Origin: Hyphomicrobiales bacterium
GTDB lineage: Bacteria > Pseudomonadota > Alphaproteobacteria > Rhizobiales > Beijerinckiaceae
DNA length: 64,000 nt
Reading direction: 5' to 3'
Assembly (NCBI GenBank): GCA_028290285.1
Contig: JAQGKD010000072.1
Coordinates: 30,929-94,928 of the forward strand
Shown: piece after piece, positions 1-11,900 of the stretch
Numbering within the stretch: the first letter of the stretch is position 1
Layout of the letters: each line of letters opens with the position of its first letter
The notes under the pieces: model-generated
The model's input: the letters and a program-made list of their open reading frames with translations, nothing else
The model's database searches: none
Told to the model about the DNA's origin: nothing
Made by a program: the position numbers and the translations under genes

Positions 1-2
1 TG

Positions 3-848
3 GCCGAAATTGAAGATCTCGCCAACAGCATCGTCCTGCGCAACGAGCCGGTCATCACCCGCGTCATGGGTATCGACGACGCCCGTGAGTCGGGCGCACG
101 CGCCCTGTTCGGCGAGAAATACGGCGATGAAGTGCGCGTGGTCTCGATGGGCACGGTCGACGGCGCCAACGGCCCCCGCCCCTATTCGGTCGAACTCTGC
201 GGCGGCACCCATGTCGCCCGCACCGGCGACATCGGCCTTGTTACGATCATCGGCGAGGGTGCTGTTGCATCCGGCATTCGTCGCGTCGAAGCCAAGACGG
301 CCGATGCAGCGCGTCACTATCTGAACGCCGAGGCGCGCCGCCTGCGTGAGGTCGCAACGCTCCTCAAATCGCCCGCCGATAGCGCGCCCGAGCGACTGGA
401 AGCCCTGATTGAGGACCGCCGCCGTCTCGACCGTGAATTGTCCGATGCACGCCGCAAGCTCGCCATGGGCGGGGGCGGCTCGAATGCGCCCGACGACGTG
501 CGCGACATCGGCGGCATCAAGCTCTTTGCCCGAGCGATCTCCGGCGTCGAGATGAAGGACTTGAAGTCGCTGGCCGACGAGGCCAAGCAATCGATCGGCT
601 CGGGCATCGTCGCCATCGTAGGCGTCTCGGCGGACGGCAAGGCCGGTGTTGTGGTGGGCGTGACTGCCGATCTCACCTCCCGCTTCAACGCTGTCGATTT
701 CGTCCGTGTCGCTTCCGAAAGACTCGGCGGAAAAGGCGGAGGCGGACGCCCGGACATGGCGCAGGCGGGCGGCCCGGATGGCGACAAGGCAGAAGAAGCA
801 CTCGCTGGCATCGCAGAAAGCCTCGCGGCCCGCGTCGCAGCCGAATAA
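3..848 (+). CDS. alaS: Alanyl-tRNA synthetase, C-terminal part (5' truncated by window edge)
   Basis: [17 protein letters not shown] motif of the AlaS editing domain followed by a DHHA1-like C-terminus ([16 protein letters not shown]); frame open to window start. Confidence 0.95.
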   Translation, partial: AEIEDLANSIVLRNEPVITRVMGIDDARESGARALFGEKYGDEVRVVSMGTVDGANGPRPYSVELCGGTHVARTGDIGLVTIIGEGAVASGIRRVEAKTADAARHYLNAEARRLREVATLLKSPADSAPERLEALIEDRRRLDRELSDARRKLAMGGGGSNAPDDVRDIGGIKLFARAISGVEMKDLKSLADEAKQSIGSGIVAIVGVSADGKAGVVVGVTADLTSRFNAVDFVRVASERLGGKGGGGRPDMAQAGGPDGDKAEEALAGIAESLAARVAAE

Positions 849-1143
849 GCGACCGAGTTGAACGACGTGTAGTGCGGGACGGGATACGGATCCCCTCTTT
901 TCCGCCTGCCCAACGAGTGCCGGGTTCGCCCCGCTCTGCGACAAGCTTCCTCAAAGCTTTGAATTGTCGAGCTTCCAGCGGAACGACGAGGCTGCTCAGC
1001 CGTTGAGTCTTCGGTTGATTTACCGCGCCTGGCTCAACTCATAGGCGAACGTCAGGGAGGGTCGCTGAACGTGGCCCCGATCTGATGGACGCGGATAAGT
1101 TGAAGGTGCCTGCTCAGCTCAACTTACGCCTTAAGGAGCCCTC

Positions 1144-1326
1144 ATGAACTTCGGCAATCTTCTTCACTGGGCGCTCGTATTCCTCGTCGTCGCGCTCGTC
1201 GCTGCGCTGTTCGGCTTCGGCGGCCTCGCAGGCACCGCCATGGAAGGCGCGCGCATCCTGTTCTGGGTCGCCTTGATTCTGCTGCTGGTCTCGCTGATCT
1301 TCGGCTACTCCCGGCGTGGCCGTTAG
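1144..1326 (+). CDS. DUF1328 family small membrane protein
   Basis: 60 aa, two hydrophobic helices, FGFGGLAGTAMEGARILFWVALILLLVSLIFG typical of DUF1328/YtjA. Confidence 0.85.
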   Translation: MNFGNLLHWALVFLVVALVAALFGFGGLAGTAMEGARILFWVALILLLVSLIFGYSRRGR

Positions 1327-1404
1327 AACGCCAGAGCGGGCTTGACGCAAAGCAAGGACGAGGTCGCCCGAACCGGCGAGTGTGGCGCGGCAGGAGTACA
1401 ACAT

Positions 1405-1830
1405 ATGTTCCGGAACATTCTCGTCGCCATCGACCTAGCTGAAATGAACGTCGCCAAGCCCGCCATCGATCAAGCCGTGGCCCTGGCGGAGCAATCGGGG
1501 GGCAAATTGCGCCTCGTAAACGTGCAGACGCTCCTGCCCGCAACCTTCATGGATTATGTCCCGGCCGACTTCGACCAGGAGATGAAGGACAATGCCGAGG
1601 CGAGCCTGCGGAAGCTCGCAGAGGAAATCGCTTTACCAAAGGAACGCGTGTCGCAGGTCGTCCGGGTCGGGGGCGTCTACCCGGAAATCCTGGCCGAGGC
1701 CGACGACTGCGGCGCGGACCTGATCGTGGTCGGCTCTCACCGCCCGGCCATGTCGACCTACCTGCTGGGCTCAAACGCCAAGACCGTGGTCCGCCACGCC
1801 AAATGCTCGGTTCTGGTCGTCCGCCAGTAA
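1405..1830 (+). CDS. Universal stress protein UspA family
   Basis: MFRNILVAIDLAE N-terminus and GSHRPAMSTYLLGSNAKTVVRHAKCSVLVVR C-terminal nucleotide-binding motif; start moved to internal ATG at 1405. Confidence 0.92.
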   Translation: MFRNILVAIDLAEMNVAKPAIDQAVALAEQSGGKLRLVNVQTLLPATFMDYVPADFDQEMKDNAEASLRKLAEEIALPKERVSQVVRVGGVYPEILAEADDCGADLIVVGSHRPAMSTYLLGSNAKTVVRHAKCSVLVVRQ

Positions 1831-2040
1831 GAAGGGCGGCACGCATACAGTTTACGCATGGCGTTCCGCCTTTAACGGGGCCAACCCCTGGACTTCTTGC
1901 GAATCGACGGTTTCCCTTAATATTGCAAAGGGTTAGAAACCTTCTTTCCAGGAGTCGCGACCTTGGTCGTGACCGCGCAAGCTTGAGCCGTTAGAAGACG
2001 GTTGGATTTCAGCAAGGCGCATTGATCGAGGACGTCGCGT

Positions 2041-2319
2041 ATGAGCACAAGTCACGCATCACTTCTGAAGGACTTGGTTCCGGAATTCGTTGAGGAACGG
2101 GTGCGCCAGCATCCTAAGAAGAGCTTCGACATCGACGAAGCCAGCCGCGCCTTGGCGGCGATGGTCGCCGAGACTGGCGAAAAGGTTAGCTTTTCGGCCA
2201 GCGATATCAGCAAGATCGCAACACTGCTCGAGGGCCACCCCTTCCTCGTGCGCCTATCCGGCGCCCGCCCGAGCTGGAAGCCCGGCCTCGACCGGGCACA
2301 GATCAATGGGAAATCCTGA
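2041..2319 (+). CDS. Hypothetical protein (92 aa)
   Basis: ORF with ATG start and codon usage like neighbours; no family recognised. Confidence 0.55.
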   Translation: MSTSHASLLKDLVPEFVEERVRQHPKKSFDIDEASRALAAMVAETGEKVSFSASDISKIATLLEGHPFLVRLSGARPSWKPGLDRAQINGKS

Positions 2320-2365
2320 GCCGCGGCGAGTCGAAACCGGCGTCGGCCCATGTTAGCGTGTGTGC

Positions 2366-2887
2366 ATGCGCCGCCTGATCCTCCTCCGCCATTCCAAGGC
2401 CGCCGCCCAAGCCGGTGGCGGCGATTTCGAGCGTCCGCTCACGCACAGGGGCCGGAAGGACGCTTCACGAGCCGGGCGCGCTTTGAAGGAAGCGGGCCTG
2501 CTGCCCGACACCTCGGTCGTCTCGAACGCAAAGCGGACGCGTGAGACCCTCGAGCGCGTCCTGGAGGAATTTGGCGAGAAGACCCCTGTTCACGTTGAGT
2601 CCCGGCTTTACAACGCCGACGTCGGGGCTCTGATCTCAGCCCTGCACAAGACGCCTGCGAGCGTTCGCACCCTCCTCGTGGTCGGCCACAATCCGGGAAT
2701 CGCCGAGCTCGCGGAGACTCTGGCCGGCACCGGCGACCGCTACGCCCGCGCGCGCCTCCAGTCCTCCTTTCCCACTAGTGCGTTCGCTGTGCTCGATTTC
2801 GACGTGGACAGCTGGACTGAGGTGGACATCGGAACCGGGCGGCTCGATCGTTTCGTCGTGCCCGAAGATCTCACCGCGAAAGACTGA
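2366..2887 (+). CDS. Histidine phosphatase family protein (SixA-like)
   Basis: MRRLILLRHSKAA RHG motif, VVGHNPGIAELAE. Confidence 0.88.
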   Translation: MRRLILLRHSKAAAQAGGGDFERPLTHRGRKDASRAGRALKEAGLLPDTSVVSNAKRTRETLERVLEEFGEKTPVHVESRLYNADVGALISALHKTPASVRTLLVVGHNPGIAELAETLAGTGDRYARARLQSSFPTSAFAVLDFDVDSWTEVDIGTGRLDRFVVPEDLTAKD

Positions 2888-2919
2888 CCGCCAAGCTTGC
2901 CCTTTGACCCGAACGCACG

Positions 2920-3936
2920 ATGTCTGCGAGTGACGACAGCGGGTTACGAGCGACGGACGGGACATTGATCGCAGAAACCATCCTGCTACTCCTAAGCTTG
3001 GCCGGCGCCGACCTCGCGGACGCGCGAGGGGGCATGGAGCGCCTCATGGCCTCGGCCGGGCTTGCCGATCCACTTTTCCAGCCCGGACTGCGCGAGGTCT
3101 CGAACTGGCGCGCCGAGACGCTGCAGCATCTCGATCTCGACACGAGCGCGCTGACGCGCGTGTTGCGCGAGCCCGAGCGCCTGCCTCGCTGCGTCCGGCT
3201 CAACAACTACTGGTGCATCAAGAGCGCGGGCTGGAAAGGCGAGATCGCCAGCGACGCGGAAGGCCACGTCGCTTTCTCGTCGGCGACAGAAGGCGCAGCT
3301 GTCGCCGCACTTCTGCTCCGCCGCTATTACACCGATTACGGTCGCCACACCGCGCTCGCGATCGTCTCGCGCTGGGCGCCGGCGCAATGCGGGCCAGCGA
3401 TTGCGCTCCGTAGCTCCAAGGGCACGACCAAAGCAGCGGACGGACTCGCGACGCGCGGTCTTCGCAACACCCTGCGCGCCCGCTTTCTGGCCGGACGCAC
3501 CGGTCGGAGCAAGGTCGCCGGAGGAAAGGCGCGTGTGCATACGGTCATCGCAGCCGCCCCCATGCCCATGTTGCGCGCACCCGCCATTGTCATAGGCTTC
3601 GGCGAAAAGCCAGCGAACTCCGCCCCGACGCGGCTCGCAAGCCTGACCCTCAGCATAACCCTTCCGCCACAGGTGCGTAGCGGCGGCTCTTGCCCCGCCG
3701 AATCGCAGCGCATCCGCAATTATGCAACCCGCGCGAGCGCCGGGCTCGGCTCGCCCGAGACAGATCTCGCCCTGTTCGACGCCGCAGGCGCGCCCACCGC
3801 CAATCTTGCGCGGGTGATGCGGAACATGGCGGCGGTCGAGATCGGCCCGATGACGGCGGACGCCGCTCTCGTCGAGGCTGGGATCGCCCGCGCCGTGGCA
3901 CTTTGGACGCCCGCGCCGGCACCACCGAGCGAGTGA
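2920..3936 (+). CDS. Hypothetical protein (338 aa) upstream of YcjX homologue
   Basis: Long ORF colinear with and just upstream of ycjX-like gene; no family recognised. Confidence 0.6.
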   Translation: MSASDDSGLRATDGTLIAETILLLLSLAGADLADARGGMERLMASAGLADPLFQPGLREVSNWRAETLQHLDLDTSALTRVLREPERLPRCVRLNNYWCIKSAGWKGEIASDAEGHVAFSSATEGAAVAALLLRRYYTDYGRHTALAIVSRWAPAQCGPAIALRSSKGTTKAADGLATRGLRNTLRARFLAGRTGRSKVAGGKARVHTVIAAAPMPMLRAPAIVIGFGEKPANSAPTRLASLTLSITLPPQVRSGGSCPAESQRIRNYATRASAGLGSPETDLALFDAAGAPTANLARVMRNMAAVEIGPMTADAALVEAGIARAVALWTPAPAPPSE

Positions 3937-4014
3937 AGGGACGGGCCGGGTGGGAAAATGCGCAACGCATGCTTAGATTGAGGTGCGACTTCTCGCCTTC
4001 CCGCCGGACAAAAA

Positions 4015-5505
4015 GTGCCTCTCCTTTCAGATCTCGCTCTCGACGCCCGCATCGCCGCCCGCTCGCTGGCCGATTATGTCGGCGGCACCGGCCTGCGGCT
4101 TGGCGTGACCGGCCTGTCGCGTGCCGGCAAGACGGTATTCATCACGGCACTCGTCGAGGCCCTGATCCAGGCGGGTCGAACGCCGTCGGCCGGGCGGCGC
4201 AATCCCCTCCCCGTGTTTCGCGTCCACGCGGAGGGTCGGCTTGCCCGCGCCTTTCTCGAACCGCAACCCGACGACGCCGTGCCGCGCTTTGCCTATGAGG
4301 ATCATCTTGCAGCCCTGACGGGCGGCAACGATGGCCCGGAGGCGCGCCACTGGCCCGAGTCGACGCGTCGCATCTCGGAACTGCGCCTCACGCTGGAGTT
4401 CGAGCGAAAGTCTGGCTGGCGCTCGGGGTCGAGTTCGCTGACGGTGGACATTGTCGATTATCCCGGCGAATGGCTGCTCGATCTGCCGCTGCTCGCGAAA
4501 TCCTATGCGCAATGGTCGCAGGAGACGCTGGAGGCCAGCGCCACCGCTGCCCGAGCGCCCATCGCCGCGGCGTGGCGCGGTTTCCTGAAAACGATTGATC
4601 CCGCAGGCCCGGCGTCCGAGGAGACCGCGCGCAAGGCCGCCGATCTTTTCACGGCATATCTGCGCGCCTCCCGGGCGGAGAAATACGCACTGTCTACGCT
4701 GCCGCCTGGCCGCTTTCTGATGCCGGGCGACCTCGAAGGCTCGCCGGCACTGACCTTCGCGCCCCTGCCCGTGGAGGGGACTGCCCCCTCAGGCTCGCTC
4801 GCCGCAATGATGGAGCGGCGCTACGAGGCCTACAAGACGCATGTTGTCCGCCCCTTCTTCCGCGATCATTTCGCCCGGCTCGACCGGCAGATCGTCCTCG
4901 TCGACGCGCTCTCGGCGCTGAATTCCGGCCCCGCCGCCGTCCGCGATCTCGAAACGGCCATGACGGATGTGCTCATGGCCTTTCGCGCCGGTCGCTCGTC
5001 GCTGTTTGCGACACTCTTCCGTCCGCGCGTCGACCGTATCCTCTTCGCCGCCACCAAGGCCGATCACCTGCACCACACGAGCCACGACAGGCTGGAGGCC
5101 ATTTTGCGGCACCTCACCGCGCGAGCCATTGCCCGGGCCGAAGGCGTTGGCGCGGCCGTCGATGTGATCGCGCTCGCTGCCGTTCGCGCAACCCGCGAAG
5201 CAGCCGTAAAGCAGGGGCGGGAAACACTCGATGCGATCGTCGGCACGCCGCTGGCGGGTGAGACGGTCGGCGGCGAGCTCTTCGATGGCACGCAGGAGGT
5301 CGCGATCTTCCCCGGTAACCTGCCCGCCGATCCCCGCGCTGTCTTTCGGGGCGATGCCCTGGCAGTACCGGAGGGCGAGGCTGACTACAGGTTCGTGCGC
5401 TTCCGCCCGCCCGTGCCCCAGAGCGACGCTGCGGGCTGGCTGCCGCTCCCCCATATCCGGCTCGACCGTGCCCTGGAATTCCTGCTTGGAGACCGGCTGA
5501 AATGA
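4015..5505 (+). CDS. ycjX: YcjX family (DUF463) P-loop protein
   Basis: LGVTGLSRAGKTVFITALVEALI P-loop and VDIVDYPGEWLLDLPLL; GTG start at 4015. Confidence 0.92.
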   Translation: MPLLSDLALDARIAARSLADYVGGTGLRLGVTGLSRAGKTVFITALVEALIQAGRTPSAGRRNPLPVFRVHAEGRLARAFLEPQPDDAVPRFAYEDHLAALTGGNDGPEARHWPESTRRISELRLTLEFERKSGWRSGSSSLTVDIVDYPGEWLLDLPLLAKSYAQWSQETLEASATAARAPIAAAWRGFLKTIDPAGPASEETARKAADLFTAYLRASRAEKYALSTLPPGRFLMPGDLEGSPALTFAPLPVEGTAPSGSLAAMMERRYEAYKTHVVRPFFRDHFARLDRQIVLVDALSALNSGPAAVRDLETAMTDVLMAFRAGRSSLFATLFRPRVDRILFAATKADHLHHTSHDRLEAILRHLTARAIARAEGVGAAVDVIALAAVRATREAAVKQGRETLDAIVGTPLAGETVGGELFDGTQEVAIFPGNLPADPRAVFRGDALAVPEGEADYRFVRFRPPVPQSDAAGWLPLPHIRLDRALEFLLGDRLK

Positions 5506-5523
5506 CCTTGAGGACCTGCCCGC

Positions 5524-7742
<2,219 letters not shown>

Positions 7743-7792
7743 TCAACAGGCGGAAAATGGAAGCGGAATAATTACACGGCGGTTTGATGTAA

Positions 7793-8113
7793 TTAACCCT
7801 GCCGTTCCGGTGTGCTCACGACGAGGCCGTCCACCGCCGTCGTCACGCGAATTTGGCAGGACAGTCGCGAGGTCGGACGCACGTCGAAGGCAAAATCGAG
7901 CATGTCTTCTTCCATGGGCTGGGCCGCAGGGATCTTATCGGCCCAGGCTGCGTCCACGTAGACATGGCACGTCGCGCAGGCGCAGGCGCCACCGCATTCG
8001 GCCTCAATGCCCGGCACGCTATTCTTCAGCGCCGTCTCCATGACGGTCGAGCCCTCGTCGCCCGCGACCGTGCGGGACTGTCCGGTTGAATCGATGAACG
8101 TGATCTGGACCAT
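7793..8113 (-). CDS. 2Fe-2S ferredoxin
   Basis: [14 protein letters not shown] cluster motif, adrenodoxin type; start [12 protein letters not shown]. Confidence 0.93.
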   Translation of the reverse strand: MVQITFIDSTGQSRTVAGDEGSTVMETALKNSVPGIEAECGGACACATCHVYVDAAWADKIPAAQPMEEDMLDFAFDVRPTSRLSCQIRVTTAVDGLVVSTPERQG

Positions 8114-8222
8114 GAAGAAGCTTCTCGTGCGCTGGCGCGTCTCGCTGACGTGGCACGGCGCCGAGGCAACCGGCCCGCGCCGCCTCGTTACCTTATCGGA
8201 GCGCCTTTGGCGAGGTCGGCCG

Positions 8223-8639
8223 TCAGCCCAGCAGATGGGCGATGCTGGCGCGGGCGATTGCGGTCTCCTCCTGCAGGATCTGCAGGGCGGTCGCGCGAGC
8301 CGAGTCTCCAGCTGAGGAGAAAAGAACGGCCTCATATGCCTCCGACGCGGCAGCCACGGCGAAGGCGCCCACCGCCCTCGACGAACCGGTGAGGGTATGG
8401 GCAAGATCGCGCTGCCAGCGCAACTCCCCGCCACTCTTGGTTGCACTGAGTCGGTCGATCACATGCGCTGCCTGGCGGTCGTAGAGTTCGAGAAGCTCGA
8501 CCTCCAGCTTCTTATCCCCAAGTGATTGGCGGGCGAGATAGACCAGGTCGATTGCTTTGCCGCGTCCGACAGGCCCCGCGAACGCCTCGCATTCGGCGGC
8601 TTCGGGGGGTGAAATGACGCGTGCCGCTTGGCTCGACAT
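8223..8639 (-). CDS. Standalone HPt domain protein
   Basis: [27 protein letters not shown] matches the HPt phosphohistidine motif (HxLKGxSxxxGA). Confidence 0.78.
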   Translation of the reverse strand: MSSQAARVISPPEAAECEAFAGPVGRGKAIDLVYLARQSLGDKKLEVELLELYDRQAAHVIDRLSATKSGGELRWQRDLAHTLTGSSRAVGAFAVAAASEAYEAVLFSSAGDSARATALQILQEETAIARASIAHLLG

Positions 8640-8949
8640 TACATGCTCCATGTATCTGGGAGCCTGAATTCAGCCGGTCTCCCGCATTGCGAGAGTATGC
8701 GGGCCGAAGCCTGGCGAAATCCGTATCGCTTCAATGATGCGGCAACCAACTTTGCTCGCTATGGTTAAGGCACCGTTAACGACGTTTTTGAATTGGCCAC
8801 GGCCTAGGTTTCTTCCTCAACTCGTTTTCTATAGATTGACGATTGGTTAACGCACGACCTTCCACCCGAGGCCGATAGACGGGGTGGAGGACGCGCGAGA
8901 GGCCACCGGCGGACCGCCGGTGATGCGGTGAGTTGGAAGAGGCAGGACT

Positions 8950-11900
8950 ATGGCCACACAAACCAAGGCTCAGGACCCGACAGCGGCGGCGCTCTCGGCC
9001 ATCGAAGAGGCGCTCAATCTAACCCACGCGCCCGAGCCGGAAGAGATGGAAGTCGAAGCGGAGGCTGAGACGCCCGTGCCGATGCAGCAGGCCGAGCGTC
9101 CTGCTCCGAAGCTTCCAGAAATCAACGAGCGCGAACTGGTGACGCGCCCGCATCAGCGCTTGCCGCAGGACAATCGTACGTCGGAAAATCGCGCGGAAGC
9201 GCCTGAAGCGCGCATGGCGCCGGTCGCAACTGCGGCGCCTGCCGCGCCTGCCAACGATGACCGCCGCTCCGTCGGGCAGATCCTGCAGGCGCTTCAGATT
9301 CGTCCGAGCCCGATGCCCATCGTTCTCGCCGGCGTCGCGTCAGTGCTCTGGCTGGCTCTCATCGGGGTTTATGGATCGAGCCTGCCCTCGCCCGGCCGCG
9401 CCGAGCTTGTCGTACTCGTTCTCGCCGCCCTCGGCCCCGTCCTCTTCTTCTTCGTGACGGCCACGCTGATGCGCCGTTCGCAGGAAATGCGCCTGACCGC
9501 CCGCGCCATGACGGAAGTGGCCATGCGGCTTGCCGAGCCTGAGGCCGTGGCGACCGAGCAGGTCGTGACCCTGTCGCAGGCCATCCGCCGTGAAGTCGCG
9601 TCCATGGGCGACGGCATAGAGCGCGCGCTCGCACGCGCCAGCGAACTTGAAACGGTCGTGCGCTCCGAAGTGTCGAACCTCGAGCGTTCCTACACCGACA
9701 ACGAGCGCCGCATCCGCTCTCTGATCGATGAATTGTCGTCGGAGCGCGAGGCCATTGTCATCAACGCAGACCGCGTGCGCCAGGCGATTTCCGGTGCTCA
9801 CGAGGCCCTGTCGCGCGACCTCGAAGTTGCAAGCACGCAGATTGCCGACCGCGTCGGCGATGCGGGCAGCCGTGTCAGCGAATTGCTGGGATCGAAGGGT
9901 GAAGAGATCAGCCTGACGCTGACGCGCACGGGCGACGATCTGGTCGAGCGCATTTCCGCGCACGGCGGCGACATTGTCGGCCGTCTTGCCGAAACGGGCG
10001 AGGATGTCACGTCCAAGCTCACCACCGCGACCGGGCTTGTCACCAGCGCGCTGGGCGAACGGGTCGAGGAACTCGACCATCGACTCAAGATGACCGGCGA
10101 ATCGCTCGTCTCCGATCTCGCGACACGCGGCAACGAAGTCGCCATGCGGATTGACGATACCGGTATCCGGATCGCCGAGACCATTTCGTCACGCGGCGAA
10201 GACCTCGCGGCCCGGCTCGCGGCGACCGGCGAGAAGATCGACAACACGATCACCGTCTACGGCAGCCAGCTCGACGAGAAACTCGGCATGACCGGCGACC
10301 GCATCTCCAGCCTCATCTCGGAGCGCGCGAACACCGTCTACGATCTCTTCCACACGTCCGGCCACGAACTCGCCTCGCAGCTCGAAAACCACCATGTCCA
10401 GCTGCGCGATCACCTCGAGCGCGAAGCAACCGACCTCACGAACCGCTTCACCAACTCGGCCGAAGACGCCATCGCAGCCATCGGCACGCACGGCGACCGC
10501 GTCACGGAGCATCTGGCGGAGCGCCTCAACGCCTTTGAGACCACGGTCCTTTCGCAGGGCAGCCGCGTCACCGACACGCTTGCCGAACGCCTCGCCGACT
10601 TCGAGGCGAGCGTCATCGACAATGGCGACCGCATCAGCGGCGAACTGGCCGAGCGTCTGGTCGCCTTCGAGACGACCATCGTCACCCACGGCGAAATCCT
10701 CACGGGCCAGATCGCCAACCATTCGGATCGCTTCACCAACGACGTCGCCGACCGCCTCAACTCCGTCGAGGCCGCCTTTACCACGCATGGCGCTGCCTTC
10801 CACGACCGGCTCACGGAGCGCACGACAGAAGCAGCGGATCTGCTCGAATCGCGCGTCCGGGAATTTGACGAACGCGCCGCTTCCAAGGCGCAGGAAATCG
10901 CCCAGTCGCTCGACGGTCTCATCTCCAAGATCGACAACGGCCTGGACGCCCGCGCCAAGGCGCTCAACGAGACGCTGGCCCATCGTGCGCTCGAAGTTGC
11001 CCAGGTCCTGGGCGACGGTGGCCGCCAGGTGACCCGCGCACTCGACGCCAAGGCTGCCGAGATCGACGAAATCCTGCTCAACCGCTCGACCGCCCTCACC
11101 GAGACGCTCTCGGCCAAGGCGCAGGAAATCAACGAAACCCTCGGCGGCCGCGCAACCGAAATCGCCGACACTCTGGACAACCGCATCACCAGCTTCGAGG
11201 ATCGCGTGGTCGGCCGTCTCGACGCCGTTTCCAGCGAACTCGACAGCCGCGGCCGCGCCGTGGCCGACACGCTGGGCGCCAAGGTCGCCGAGATCGACGA
11301 CACGCTTGCCGCCCGCCTGGGCGACATCAACACCACGCTCGAGCGTCACGGCCTCGAACTGTCGACGTCGCTCGATGAGCGGCTGGAGCAGCTCACGACC
11401 CGCCTGCGCGAACGCGGCCAGGACCTGCACGAGACGATCGCCTCGCGTTCGCTCGAACTGCAGCACCTCTTCGAGACACAGGGCCCGATGCTCATCGAGC
11501 TCTTCTCGTCGCGCGGCAGCGAAGTGGTCAACGAACTCGCCAGCGTCGGCGAAGTCGTCACCCATGCCATCGAGAACCGTGGCTCGGCCATCGTCCAGCA
11601 TCTCGGCCAGAAGCAGATCGAGCTCACGGCCGCGATCGACCAGTCCTCGGTCGGCCTGCGCAACGCGATTGAATACTCGGCCCAGACCTCGGTCGACTCG
11701 CTTGTCACCACGAAGAATGCCCTGCGCGCCGAGATCCTCGCGGTTCTCGAACAACTCGGCCAGACCAGCGACATCCTGCAACAGGTCGTCGGCCACGCCG
11801 GGGAAAACCTCACGCGGGTCGAGTCTGCCCTCACCGAACGCGTCAAGGACTTCGATACGGCCCTCACCTCGGTGTCCAGCCAGGTACTTGCCCTCGAAGG

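Noticed and set aside
10189-11796. 535-aa minus-strand ORF inside the GPR-like gene
   Set aside because: Antisense product of the repetitive, codon-biased coding strand; no independent start or domain evidence
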